64,000 nt of DNA from Tilletiaria anomala UBC 951 (taxonomy: Eukaryota > Basidiomycota > Exobasidiomycetes > Georgefischeriales > Tilletiariaceae): assembly GCF_000711695.1 (NCBI RefSeq), contig NW_013546998.1:109752-173751 (forward strand), in the 5' to 3' direction. The position numbers and the translations under genes were made by a program. Shown here in pieces: positions 12,301 to 25,560 of this stretch. The notes under the pieces are model-generated. The model did not search any database. It was not told where the DNA came from and was given only the letters and a program-made list of their open reading frames with translations. Every line of letters starts with the position of its first letter. Positions within the stretch are counted from its first letter, which is position 1.

Positions 12301-13150
12301 CATGCATGCCTGCCTCGTTTCGATCCTCAGCCGCGTCTCAGACGTAGCGGGCTCGCTTGCCGCCAGGAAGATACGGCGTAAGCTACAGCCTCTCGTTCCG
12401 CATCTCCAGAAAAGCTTTTTAAATGGCGCCAGTGCATCCGAGCAGCACTCCGCGCATTCAGGGGCGTTTAGCATGCTGGTACAGCTCCTTGTCCTCTCGA
12501 CGCAAGACAGTGCCGAAAATTGCCAGGCCCTCGGCAGCGTCCCCTTTCTGGAAGCGTTGCTTGCACGAGCGGTTCCGGCGTCGAGACCCGCGAACATCTC
12601 TGGCAAAACATCAAGAGAGCTAGGCAAGGAGGGAGAGGACGCTGAAGAAAACGGCTTTGCAGATGTCGAACAAAGATGCTTGATACTCAGCCTGCTCACG
12701 AACATCCTCGAAGCTTGTCCTTCACAACGCGCCCTCATCGCCGATGCACCAATTCTCGTTCACACCGGTCGCGAGCAGAACTTGCATTCCAGTCCTGCAC
12801 TCTCGATTCTCGCCGCGGCGTATATGGACAGTTCAAGAAATGCTCAAGAAGAGCAGACGGCAAAGGCTGCTGCAATTGGAGTCTTCACTGGCTGCTTATC
12901 CGTACTGCTTGCCCTGCTCCTCGTTGGTAGTGAGCAGCGCCGAGCATCTTTCATCGCAGCCGCAAATGCTCGCCGAGGCGCCGCGGAGGCAATGCAACAG
13001 CTCCTGGAGAGCCTCGAGGATTTCGCGGCCGCGAACCGAGAGCTGCGACTTGCAGCTGATCAGCAAGAATTGCGAAATACCACGGACGAGCAAATGGACA
13101 AGATCCAGTTGCTAGCAGATCAACTGCGCAGCGAGTTTGGAAGCGTGTAA
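9359..13150 (+). CDS. WAPL (wings apart-like) cohesin-release factor
   Basis: Exons 9359-10963 and 11048-13150, with an 84-nt intron in phase 0, give about 1235 residues. The N-terminal ~530 are disordered and hold a near-perfect SV40-like nuclear signal, PMKKRKV. The WAPL domain begins around the splice junction: RESYKDLLKKWGEGD, then MELKSVTSLRSAGENRRFNDELEYLLSGLD, VTDNIQRLYRALLACG, and HEAT-like helices to the end (LILSLLTNILEACPSQR). WAPL (Rad61 in yeast) opens the Smc3-Scc1 gate and removes cohesin from chromatin (family knowledge). The ATG at 9359 was chosen because the frame is open only from a GTG 12 bp upstream; a second ATG at 9389 is possible. Convergent with the SMG6-like gene. 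Confidence 0.85.
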
Positions 13151-13503
13151 TTTAGTCAGATGCGCTGCACTACATGTCGTTGGGCCACAACGCCATCGTG
13201 AAATGAAAGTGCCGAACACTTGTCGCGCTGTCCGAAATGCACAGAGCTCCTGCAGAGAGAGACTCAATCTCTCGCCACTACACTGCATGTAATGCAGCGG
13301 TGCGCACAGCGGGCGAGAGGAATTCCGTCTGCCTTTGTCACACGAGCAAGACTCAGCGCATGGCGCGCGCGGGCAAGCTCGCCAGGTCCCAACCGCTGCC
13401 GCGACGGGAGAAACATGTGGCCAAAACGGGCCTTGCACCAGAGAACACTGATGTTCTTTGGGTGGAAAAAGATGAAGAAACCAAAACTACTGGATAGCTA
13501 TTG

Positions 13504-16500
13504 CTAGCCGTTCGGTGCCTTGTGTGCCAAGAAGATGTGGGTAATCTCCTTTTGCGTGGCAGCTGAAAGTCCTTTCCCTCGCGCTTTGAGGCGCAAGTTT
13601 CGGTCCAGAGTTACAAGAACAGCCTTCGTCGTTTCCGGCTTGATTCGCTCGCGATCGCGTGAGGGGTTGTCTGACAGGATTGCCAGTCGATCCATAAAGT
13701 GCGTCTGTTGCCAGTTGACCACCCGGAGAATAATCTCATCGAGCGAACGAGCGCGCACATCGTCCCCAACATCGTTGCCAAAATCGATTTCCTCTTGACG
13801 CACAGTCAAATCCGCGAGGTAGTTGCCACGAGACGTCTGTACTTTGAGCCATTTGCTGCAAGAGCGTATGTTCTTTTCGATATAGGCTAGAGCACGTTGG
13901 GCACCAGGACCGAGCGGCTCCGGATTCTTTTGCAAGCCATCCAGTTCGGTCACGACCGCGAGTGGAATAATGATGGTCCAGCGCTTCCACTCGACGAGCT
14001 GTTCGAGCAGCTTGCCTGGCGCAATAAGAACGTTGGTGTCCAGGACGAGGACTGTGTATCCCGGCACCACGTTCACAAGCTCTTTCCTTCCTGGCTTGCG
14101 CCCGGCCTCTTTCTTGCCCTGTCCATCTTGCTTGGTTCGGGTGGGCATAAGTGGCGCAGCAGCAGACTTTGCCTGTTGGATTACACTCTTGAGGTATCGA
14201 TGACGCGCCTGCGGGGAAAGAAAAGATCGTGGAGTCATCAGTCTACATTGCTCGTATGAGTTGCCAGGCCGCTGACCTTAAGAACACGAATCTCCTCCGG
14301 CAGGTTCCCGTCATCAGCGTCTTCGTCGCTCTCTCGCTCGCTCGACGAGTCCGCCTCCTCATCGCTGTCAACATCAAATTTGCGAATATGCGGAGAAGTT
14401 TCGATCGCTTCCACTTCCTTCTCTTCAATGGCCCAACGCTCGATTTTGTTGCGCAGCGGATTGACAACGGCGACAGATTGGGTTCGCTCATCAAAATCGA
14501 GACCAGGAACCGTCTTTGCGAGAGACATGAGCGTGTGTAAGAGGCGCTTCCAGCGCAAGTCTGTGAGCACCGAGTCGGCACGAAGAGTTGGCTGGTCATC
14601 GTCTCCTTCAGAGGTGACGTTCTCGCTGCCCCAACCTGTTTCCCCCATGGCTTGTTCACGAGTAAGGACGTCTACCTCAGATTCGAACTTGAGGGCCGAG
14701 ATGCCTGCGCGAGGCGGTTTCCAAAAGCCTCGTTCGTACACTCGGCGCCCAACCCAGGCCATGCCGCGTAAGCACCAGTCTTCTGGTAGCGGTTGAATTC
14801 CCGTGATCTTGCTGGGCATATCCTTGCGCGGGTCAATAGGATGAGGGGCATGTACAGCGAGCTGGGTCAAGGCTTCCCATGGCACCCATCGCTCAAGAAT
14901 GCCGAGCGCAACGGTCTGCTTCGCGACGGTCGCCAGGAAGGTGAGTATGATGGTGAGGTACGGGTTGATGGTTGCGTTCCGTGATTTGATCCAGCGCACG
15001 ATAAGGATGCGCAAGGAAGTGAAAGCCAGGCGCAATGCACACCGGAGAGGCAAGGGCAGGTCCTCATCAGATGGTGCTTCATTGGACTTCTTCTGCAACG
15101 TGACGATAGTGTTTTCAGGGGCATCCCTCATCCCAATTTTCGGCGATGATGGCGGGCTAGAGACTTTCGAGTTCTGACTGAGTATGATGGCTGTAGGCGT
15201 CTTTGCCTCGATGCGCTCCGTCTTGCGCGCTTGACTCTCTTGACTAGCTGCATCTGTCGCGGTGGCAAAGATGGCATCCTCGGCACCGTGCTGCAAGATG
15301 GCTGCAACGTTCGCCGTCGCCATCATCATCCACTCAGCGGAGGAAATAGATGCCGTGCTCATGACATCCGGCGAGGAGCGGCCGCTTGGATCGACATCTT
15401 GCAAGGCAAAGAGGAAGCGTTGGAACACGTCTTCGAAGTCGTCAAGCTGCACGCGCGTAATGATCATTCCGTGCATGCACACGAACAAATCCGTCAGCGA
15501 CGCGTCCGAACCTTGCCTCCTGCTTTGCAGTTTCGGATCGAAGAGTGGCAACATCGACTCCCTGGCTGAAAGGAAAGGGTGAGAGGCCGTCAAGCTGCAA
15601 ATGAGCAACCGACAGCACAAGTGTCGCATCAGCAACAAGGTAGAAAAAAGATAGGAACCCGCAGAGACAAGCGCCGAGAACTTGCTCACCTCCTGCAGAA
15701 ATGATGTAGGGCCCGCAGCTCTTCATTCCGGCTAAGGATCCCCAGGTGGTGATGCAGCCTCCCCGTCCCTGGCATATCTGCTAGACCTTTGGCATACCAG
15801 TCCCTCGCGGTGATGCGCCACGTTTCTTTTTCCTCTAGCTCCCAGTCGCCCAGCGCGTCGCTTCCGATGCTGGCGCGCTCCAGGCCAGCAACATGCGGTG
15901 GCGGCCTGGCGGCGCTCCCACCTTCGTCATTGTCTTCATCATCGATACGAGCCAAGTTGGTTATCTTCGCCTCGGTCACGCTTGTTGACTGCTGCTGATG
16001 CTGCTGCCTCACTAGCACGCGTCTAGCCTTGTTGCGCACGCCACCATTACAATTCTTCGCTGATCTGTTGAGCGCAGCGCTGAGACCCGCTACGGCCATC
16101 CTATAGCGCGCCAGGTCGCCGAGGCTCTCGATCCACGCGCTCTTGAAAACGCGGAGGATCTCCGACTCGAGCAAGTTACTGTAGAATGCGTACGCAAAGT
16201 AGATAAACTCGGTCAAATGGTCGAGCAGCTGCGCTTGCGCCGCTGTGCCCGCTTCGTCAGTCGGCTGCTGCGTCGGCTGAGGGTACGGCAACGCATGGCG
16301 CAGTCGCTCGAGCATGATATGAAAGCCTGTCTGCCAGAGACGCGTGGGGATATTGTAGTTCTGCGGTAAGGAATGCAGCGACGCCGGCAAGCCCGGACGC
16401 AGCACCATCTCCATGAAGGCTTCGTGCAGCTCGGCAAGCTGTCGATGCTGTGCTATGAGGCGCAGCCACGCCTCGTGGTCAACAGCACCGACGGCACTGG

Positions 16501-18559
16501 TACTACTAGTGCCGGTAGGGTTGCCTGCTCCTCCTCCGCCTGCTCCCGAATTTGCCCCGGCCATAACGACAGCAATGCCCGAGGGAAATCCAGCGTCAAG
16601 CAACTGGGCACCACTTCGCTCGTTGCGCTTCTCGACCGCGGCCTTGTGATCTTCCTGCAACTTTTGCTCGAGCTGGGAGATGTCCCGGTAGGCGCGTTTG
16701 AGGTCCATCACATAGCTATTCACTTCACCTCCGCCCCCGCCTGCTCCGCCGGTTCCGCGAGATTTGGCGTCGCGCTCGCTTTTGTTCCCATCCGGAGCTG
16801 AAGGCGATGCGTCTGTCTGTCCACCACCACCGCCTCCGCTACGTGCGCTGGACGCACCGCCACGCCTGCGCCTGCGTTCACGTGACGCCTCGCTCGACGT
16901 GACGCTCGCTGCGCCCGTGCTCTTGCTAGCGAGCGAAGAACTGACAAGTGATCGGGCGTCGCTGAACGACGTAGGCGTGATCGTCCCCACAGCCTGCACG
17001 GCAAGTTGGCCGCTAGTGCTCGTCACAGGTCCTGCCACGGCAGAGGACACCGACGACGGCCAGACTTTAGAATCGCTGCCGCCGCCATTTGCGCTTGCCG
17101 GTGCACGCTTTTGCATCGCAGCAAATTTGACGGGATCGTGTCGACGCGGATCGAACAGTTGTGTCCCGCCAGCGCTGCCGGCGGCGCTACTTGCTGTTGT
17201 TGTCGCGAGCGATGCGGTTGTGCCTGTGCCTGAATTAGCGTTTGCATTTGGACCCGGTCCTCCTGTAACGCCTGTACCGCCGCCACCGACTGTCGAAGCG
17301 TTTGCGTTGCCACCATTGGCTGCGGCTGCTATCGTTCGTGGACGAGGCTCAAAGTCGTCGTCGTACGTTGTGCGGCTGTACAATGGGCGCTGCTCTTCTT
17401 CCCAAGTTGAGGCGCCACTTGGGGGGAGGGGCGGGTGCAGATGGTTGTGATGGTGGTTGTGATGATGACGATCGAACTCGTCACGCTCATTGCGCTCTCG
17501 ATCTCGATCTCGATTCTCTCGCCTCTTGCCACTTCCAGCCCCGCCTCCCGCACTGCGATGATGATATGCATGTTGATGGCCCTCCTGCAAGTGTGAGTGG
17601 TGCGAGCGATGTGGAGCATGCTGTTGTTGACGCTCAGATGCCGATGTAGGTGCATCAGGATCGAACAGTTTTCCACCCGATGGCCCTCCGCGCTCGCCCA
17701 TGGCGCCTCTCGGCACCATGCGCAGGGATGCGACAGAATCCACCAGGTCGTCACCTGCATAGGCGGACGCGACTGCTCCTCGCGATTCTGCACGATCCCG
17801 ATCCCGATCGCGGTCGCCGCGTCCTGCAGCGCGATGTTGGCGGGAGGACGAGCCAGCGCCATCCCTACTGTCCCTCTCCCTTGACTTGTCTCTTTCTCTA
17901 TCGCGCTCACCCTCCTTGTTCCGCTCCCTGTGGCTGTGGCTGCTGCCGTCTCGATCTCGATGCCGCTCCCGCTCGCCGCGCGTCCCATTTGCGCCCACTC
18001 CGCCACCCTCCTTGGCAGCCGTCTTGCGCTTGTAATTCATCAGACTCGTCGCAAGGTCGACCCTAGACACACTCTTCGATGAAGATCTGTCTTCATCCGC
18101 TGCTGCTAGTGCGGAAACTCGAGCGGAGGCACCGCCTCCGCGCTCTCGCTCGCGGGCTATGGCGGCGCGCTCCTTGTCGCGGCTGGCCCCTTCGAATCTG
18201 CATGCGCGCGCGTTACCAGCACGAGACGATTGATTCTGCTGCTGAGTATGGGATTTTAGATGCAGCTCCGAGCTCGAAGCAGACGTGATGCCACCGAAGA
18301 GCGTCGCCTCCCCGGAAGAGCTGTTCGTCAACCCCGACGGCGCACTGCGATCGCGCTCAATGGCACGGTGGTGTTGCTGTTGTTCGGAACACTGTCCTGC
18401 TGCAAATATGTGTACATTCGGATCCGATTTTGTCGGAGCAGGCTGAAGGTCGTCCTTATTGGCGGCTGCAACAGCACTGTTGGCGCTCACTGCAGTGCTG
18501 TGCGTCTGCGCAGGCTGGAACGAAGGCGTTTCGGCGCTCAAGACAGGTGCTGCGCGCAT
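13504..18559 (-). CDS. SMG6/EST1-like protein with C-terminal PIN nuclease domain
   Basis: Exons 18559-15690, 15594-14277 and 14208-13504 give about 1630 residues. Order: disordered N-terminus; an Arg/Asp/Glu/Ser-rich segment at about residues 175-265; a His-rich stretch; a TPR/14-3-3-like part (EAWLRLIAQHRQLAELHEAF ... NYNIPTRLWQTGFH); the EST1 DNA/RNA-binding part (DWYAKGLADMPGTGRLHHHLGIL ... ASHPFLSARESMLPLF); and a PIN domain (VLVLDTNVLI, AVVTELDGL, VTLDRNLRLKA). The PIN aspartates are present, as in SMG6 and unlike SMG5, so it probably cuts mRNA in nonsense-mediated decay; a telomere role is possible. Introns are 95 and 68 nt. The start is uncertain: the frame stays open to 19030 without another ATG, so an unseen 5' exon may exist. 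Confidence 0.82.
17770..18035 (-). repeat. Arg/Asp/Glu/Ser dipeptide-rich coding segment in SMG6-like gene
   Basis: Runs of RE, RD and RDRD dipeptides with interspersed Ser and His, on CGN/GA(C/G)-rich DNA. Resembles the RE/RD/RS domains of splicing factors. Confidence 0.7.
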
Positions 18560-21227
18560 ACTGGTTGATGGAATGCCCAGCTGTTTTTGCCTCGGGGAAA
18601 GTGTGATTGGAAGTTCCTTCAAAAAGACACGAATGGAGCACTCGAACGTGGTCTGTACTTCAGATGTCTTTGTCAAGCGATGCTGCTCAGCAGCAAGAGG
18701 TCTTGCGGTTAATTCTGCTGTAGACGCCAAGATGCAGCGTGTTGAACAAGAAGTCTCAGCGAGATGGGACCGAACGTGACAGAGTTGTAGCGCTTTTGTC
18801 TTTGTACTTTCGCTCGCTGCTCCTGATGCTACTACCACTTCTTCCGCTGCTGCTGACGCTGTTGGGTCCAGGTGTTGGTGGCATGGCGCGGGTAATGGGT
18901 TTGCACTGTTGATGAACACTGATATTTCTTCCACACGTTCGGAGTATGGTCTGAAGGTTTCTTGATGCCTGTATGGTGGGCTCCGAAGCTGTCGAGGCGA
19001 CCGATGTGTTGCGCAGTCACCAAAGACCACTTCAAGCGACTAGTTGGCGAGGTCGACCGTGGCCATCCCCCCTCAAGCGGCCTGAGATTCTAAAGCTTTG
19101 CCGCCGTATTGGAGAAACCTTGAGGAGAGGTTTTCAGCTATTGCCTGACCGTCTGCTTCTCGATCGGACGTGACCCAGCTTTTCTAGAGATTAGCAAGTG
19201 CCCGTACAACCGTGAGACTTGCTCCAGCTGATGCGGATGATGGCGTTGCGTTGTGAGGTCTCCGCCGAGGCTTGGTTTTTCTCACTGGCATTGAAAGGAG
19301 CGTGTCTTGAAGCAAATCACGTGATCATTTTGTAACCTGTTCCTCACGAGAGCCGCAATAACCAACTCGAAGCACCCACATTCCGCAGGAGCCTCGCGAA
19401 GAAATCGGGTTCGTTTTTGCGAAATTCACTTCGGTTTTGTTCATCAAGTCATTCTATCTATCATGCTTGCTTGCTTCTCATGTGTGCAAAACCGACTGCG
19501 TCTACTATATTTTTGAGAATATACAAACGCGGTCATCGCTTGTTGTAGCTTCGCCTTGGCTGTTCGAACCCCAAGAAGAACTCACAGCGGTGAATGATGG
19601 CTTTCGCTATCTTTTGCTCTGGCTCCTCGGTTCACTGGCGATTCGCCGGCCAACGTGCCATGCCCCCCCTCCCTCGACAACTTCGCATTCTTCCCTACTA
19701 GAGCTTCCATGCAAGCTTTCTCTCCGAAGATTATTTCACCTTCCTTACAAGCTGAAAGTACTGGGTATTTTTCCTTCCTGTGACCAAGTCATCTCAGTGT
19801 CACCTGTTGAATGCGCTTCACGTCAACGTCATACCCTCCGCCATGGCGCTGCGTATCTTGGATGCTAACGGCATTGCATGCATCATTGAGGATATAATGC
19901 ATCCCGTTCAAGACTTGATTCAGCTTGAACAACGTGACCTACGCCAGGGTCTTAGCTCATGGAGCTTCTGCAGCTACTGACTCAAACTTACAATGAGGAC
20001 ATTCGGACTTTGCGGCGCGTACCGATCGCGATCGACTCCACAATCTTCCTGCGTCAACTGATTACAACGATGGAGCTGATCATGCGGTCCGCCGCAGCCG
20101 ATGGAACAGTCTTCAGGAACTCCATTCATTGGACCTCGCGTTCGAATGGGGCCGCTCAGCCTTCATCCTGCTATTCAGGGTGGTACCTTTGTGGCATATT
20201 AGAAATTGGGTAACAATTTGAGCGGCTGAAGGGTTATACATGACCGAGGGAAGGCATTTTCTCCTTGTTAACGCGAGCAAGTTTGTCGTTGGATGGGACA
20301 TTGGGACCATCAGCGGCAGCAGAAGCAGATGATGACGACGATCATGGCGGTTATGGCAATGATTGATGAAGGAGAGCAGAGTTAAAATTGCCTTTTCATG
20401 ACGCAAACGATCCAAATCATGCTTAGCCATACTGTTTCGAGCCAATGACACCTGGATTCGAAAGCCTTGTGATGAGCCATCTACACCGTCTTGATTGAAT
20501 TCCATCTGCATAGGGACGTACCGTCTAATGGACAAAACTGGGTGATTTGTGGGTTTGCGGCGATTGCAAGATACCCAGTAGCTTACAAGCGAGGCCGAAA
20601 TGATGAATCGATGCACAGCATTCGATTCGAAGCACACACCCTTTGCATCCCCATTCACAAGCCACCTGACCGAGCGAATAGGCGAGCATCTGCATCAGCA
20701 GTGACTGGAGAAATCGAACATATAGACACTAACGCTAATGCGACATGACACATTCCCTCAAACTCCGCCATCCATATAGCCATAACCCGGTCCAATATGA
20801 ATCATATAATTGATATCTCCATTCCTGGCCAATGGTCTTTCTCTCCTTTCCACCTCAGTTATGTGCGGCCCTGCATTGATCTTGCGCACTGAAAACGGAA
20901 ACGAACCGTTCCGCAAAACGGAAAACGAAAATTCCGGGGAGTCCCCCGCGAGCTTTTAGACCCGAAGAAGTTGTCTTTTTGTTACCTTTTTGGACTTCGT
21001 CCACCTTCCACAGATCCGCCCATTCTTCGTCTTCCTCCTTCCCACTTTGTGTTCCTGGAGATTGTAGATTCGGACATCCGCAGGCAAACGTAGCTGCTGC
21101 ACGTTTGGGACACGCCGGGAAAAACGAACCAAGCGATTGCACACGCTCGAGTGACGGGCCCACAGCCAGGTCACCCACTTACTTCCCTACACCCTGTGGG
21201 CTTACTAGGCGTTGCTCAAGTGCATGA
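18560..21227. other. Long intergenic interval (SMG6-like to LysRS)
   Basis: About 2.2 kb (19031-21227) beyond the open SMG6 frame shows no recognisable gene. Frames of 143 codons (19437-19868 +) and 181 codons (20113-20658 -) exist, but their translations are His/Arg/Leu-mixed, lack any family motif and have no plausible splice partners. The part close to 21227 is presumably the LysRS promoter. Confidence 0.5.
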
Positions 21228-21401
21228 ATGCTCAACGTTGCCGCACGCAGTATACGTAGCAGTTTTACACACCGAAGTCTGTCGCATCACCCGCTTGCTG
21301 TCTCTAACGCCACAGCTGCATCGCCAATCTCGGTCGCCTATCCAAGCGCTAGAAGAACTACAGTCTCTCTAGTTCGACACAGCAACAGCAGCAGTTTCAA
21401 A
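21228..21401 (+). CDS. Alternative N-terminal extension of LysRS, probable mitochondrial presequence
   Basis: An ATG at 21228 is in frame with the LysRS start at 21402 and adds 58 residues without a stop. The extension holds no Asp or Glu, six Arg, one Lys and many Ser/Ala (starts [20 protein letters not shown]), the composition of a matrix-targeting peptide. Its context is weak (T at -3) and an out-of-frame ATG overlaps at 21224, so ribosomes could leak to 21402. This is the layout used by fungal genes that make a mitochondrial and a cytosolic synthetase from one locus; dual targeting here is inference. Confidence 0.6.
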
Positions 21402-23558
21402 ATGGCTGACCAGGTTGCAAACAATGCCACAGTGGGCGCTGCCGCAGAGCCTCCTCGCAACCTGCACAAAGACCCTGTCACCGGTGAGATGATATCCAAG
21501 AACGAGCTCAAGAAACGTCAGAACGCGCGCGCTGCCGCTGAAAAGAAAGCCGCCAAGGCCGCTGCCGCACCCGCTGTAGCTGCTCCGGCCGCTGGCAAGG
21601 CGGCTGCCGGTGCCGAAGGCCAGGAGGAGGACGCAGATGACCTCTCACCCCAGCAGTACTACGAGCGGAGATGCAAGACTGTCCTCAAGCTGCGCGAAAC
21701 GCATCAGCCAGATCCGTACCCGCACAAGTTCCATGTCTCCATCTCACTCTCCGAGTTCATCGCCAAGTACGACGCAACAACGCAGCCTGGCACCTCTCTC
21801 AAGGATCAAGGAGAGGCGCATCTCGTCACTGTCGCAGGTAGGATCCACAATGTCCGCAGCTCATCGTCCAAGCTGCGGTTCTACGATCTGCACGGCGAGG
21901 GCGTCAAGATCCAGATCATGGCCTCCGCCGCGGACCACCAAGGTGAAGCAGGTACGCCGGAGGGCTTCATGGAGCTCCACGACCTGCTGCGTCGAGGTGA
22001 CATTGTCGGTGTGCAAGGCTACCCTGGCAAGACCAAGAAGGGAGAGCTGTCGATCATGCCTGTCTCACTAAAGCTGCTCGCGCCGAACCTGCACATGCTG
22101 CCGCGCCAAGCGCACACCATCTCCGTCGGCGATACGTCCATCCAAAAGGGCGGCTTCACCAATCCGGAGCAGCGCTTCCGCAAGCGTTACCTCGACCTGA
22201 TTGTCAACAACCACGTGCGCGACATCTTTGTCAAGCGTGCAAAGATTATCAACTACGTCCGCCGCTTCCTCGACAACCTCGGCTTCCTCGAGGTCGAGAC
22301 GCCGATGATGAATCAGATTGCCGGCGGTGCTACGGCCAAACCGTTCGTCACGCACCACAACGACCTGAACATGGAGCTGTTTATGCGTATCGCGCCGGAG
22401 CTGTACCTCAAGGAACTCGTGGTCGGTGGCCTGGACCGCGTGTACGAAATTGGGCGTGTCTTCCGTAACGAGTCGATTGATCAGACGTGAGCATGCTGGT
22501 CTCTTCTCATTTGGCGACTTCAGTGCTTACTGAGCACATCCCTTTTCCGCGCGTCGACAGGCACAACCCAGAGTTCACGTCGTGTGAGTTCTACATGGCG
22601 TACGCCGACTTTAACGACCTGCAGACGATCACCGAGTCGATGATCTCGGGGTTGGTCAAACACGTGACTGGCTCGTACAAGGTCGTGTACCACCCGGAGG
22701 GCAAGGACAAGCCGGATGCTAAGGCGTACGAGATCGACTTTTCGCCGCCCTGGAAGCGCTTCGACATGATCGAGACGCTCGAAGCGGCACTTGGCGTGAC
22801 GTTCCCGCCGGCGGACACGCTGCACACGGACGAGGTGCGCAAGTGGCTCGACGAGCTCTGCAAGAAGCACAAAGTGGACTGCAGTCCACCGCGGACGTCA
22901 GCGCGACTGATCGACAAACTCGTCGGAGAATTTATCGAGGAGCAGTGCGTCAACCCGAGTTTCATCGTTGGCCACCCTCAGGTCATGTCGCCGCTTGCCA
23001 AGTACCACCGCTCGCGTCCAGGTTTGACAGAGCGTTTCGAGGTGTTCGTTGCGAAGAAAGAGATCGGTGAGTGGGGGCCTGTCGTATTGTTCCTTTGCGT
23101 TTCGCACTCTCATCCTGTCCTATTCTGTCCGTTTCGTATTTCCAGCCAACGCGTACACCGAGTTGAACGATCCGTGAGTTGCCCATCAGACTGAGGGCGC
23201 GTCGTATAGCCTACTCGCGATTGCATGCTGACTTTTGCGCTTCTGCCGTGGGTACAGGTTCCAACAACGCAAGATGTTCGAGGAGCAGGCGAGCCAGGCG
23301 GCGCAAGGCGATGATGAGGTCGCGCTGATCGACGCGACGTTCGTCGACGCGCTCGAGCATGGTCTGCCGCCGACGGCTGGCTGGGGCCTGGGCATCGACC
23401 GGATGACGATGTTCCTGACGGACAGCAATCGGATCGGCGAGGTGCTGACGTTCCCGATGCTGCGCCCGGATGTTGTCAGCAAGCCCGACGCTAGCACGGC
23501 GGCCAAGGCAGCGGTCAGCGCTGCGGCTGCGGGCGTCACGGCTGATCCGAGCGCGTAG
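21402..23558 (+). CDS. KRS1: Lysyl-tRNA synthetase, class II (cytosolic start)
   Basis: Charges tRNA-Lys. Exons 21402-22486, 22561-23066, 23146-23173 and 23258-23558 give 639 residues. The N-terminal Lys/Ala-rich helix ([20 protein letters not shown]) is the usual eukaryotic tRNA-binding extension. The OB-fold anticodon domain follows ([22 protein letters not shown]), then the class II core: [26 protein letters not shown], motif 2 [19 protein letters not shown] across intron 1, and motif 3 [15 protein letters not shown]. Introns are 74, 79 and 84 nt; exon 3 is only 28 nt. The ATG at 21402 has a strong context (AAAATGG). An in-frame ATG 58 codons upstream is treated separately. Convergent with the NAT9 gene, 195 bp apart. 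Confidence 0.95.
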
Positions 23559-23753
23559 ATGCGAGGCGCTCGCGAGGCTTAAAAGAACACCAAAAGAGAG
23601 ACGCTTGTAATTACAGACCAATGGCCCCCATCGTATCGCACTGCGCATGAAAGGACGCTCGTGTCCCGCTCTAGACGGACAGAACAGACTGCTTGCGGCG
23701 GCATATCCGCGCACATGCGAAGGCGCGCACTCCCACCCCATTTAGTTCCAAAA

Positions 23754-24833
<1,080 letters not shown>

Positions 24834-25560
24834 TGCGTGGCTCGGCGGGGCACCCCTTTGCAGTTAGCCGCAAGTGCACTAGGAAGAGCTCTGGCGATAC
24901 AGGAAGCTCGGCGCAGCCATGTCCAGCCAGCCAATGCAGCTGTGCAAAGCTCGTGTATCCATGTGATGGGTCGTGTTGGTGGCGAGTCCGTCGGCGACGC
25001 CAGCCCAGTGAGGATCGCTGGGTCTTGGTAGGGCTTGTCCTGGCGTTGTTACAATGTAGGGTTATTATTTACTACTACTGTGCAAAATGTGCGGGAACCA
25101 GTTGGTTAGGGTTGGTGCTGGTGCCTGGCGCGCACGTGCTGTTTGAGTGGGACGCGTCCCAAGTGCAGGGCAGAGAGCGGGAGCGACGGACAGAGCGAGT
25201 TAGGGTTGCCGTGTCTGGTGCTCAGCAGGAGGAGTGAGAGTGCACAAGTGTTGTTTATTCTCAAACTCTGGCACGCCAGCAGCGCAGTGTTGTGGTTCGC
25301 TGTCCAGCAATCACATACCGCCCCCCGCGCGCGGGCCCGCCTCCGTCAACAAGAGCGCATTGCGCAAGCAAGAAACGCTCGCTCGCTCTCCCCTTTTCTT
25401 CTCTCCCCTTGACCATCACCATCGCATCAGTCACCTCTCGCCCCCCATCAACCGATCCACCCACAACCGCTGCACGTTACTTTGACAGCGCAACTGCATC
25501 GTCTCTCTGCGACTCTTCGCAACAAAATCCCCAAACACAGATCCGAATACACTCGCCACG
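24834..25560. promoter_or_regulatory. Divergent promoter region of NAT9 / alpha-tubulin with telobox-like motifs
   Basis: Contains GTAGGGTT at 25056-25063, TTAGGGTT at 25106-25113 and TTAGGGTT at 25200-25207, all on the plus strand, followed by a long pyrimidine-rich leader (25380-25470) before the tubulin ATG. TTAGGG elements bind Tbf1/Teb1-type factors in yeasts; a regulatory role here is inference. Confidence 0.5.

Noticed and set aside
15686-18560. Long plus-strand frames opposite the SMG6-like gene (e.g. 16764-17450)
   Set aside because: Mirror images of Gly/Ser/Arg-rich codons; no family resemblance, while the minus strand has clear EST1 and PIN domains.
19535-19580. tRNA-like GTTCGAAC sequence with a possible 5-bp stem
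   Set aside because: The stem and loop lengths do not match a T-arm, and no D-arm, anticodon arm or acceptor stem could be formed around it.
20113-20658. 181-codon minus-strand open frame
   Set aside because: Composition is unlike the window's genes, no family motif, no splice partners and no conserved start; treated as chance.
22487-22495. In-frame TGA interrupting LysRS motif 2
   Set aside because: It belongs to the GTGAGC donor of a 74-nt intron; splicing restores [13 protein letters not shown].
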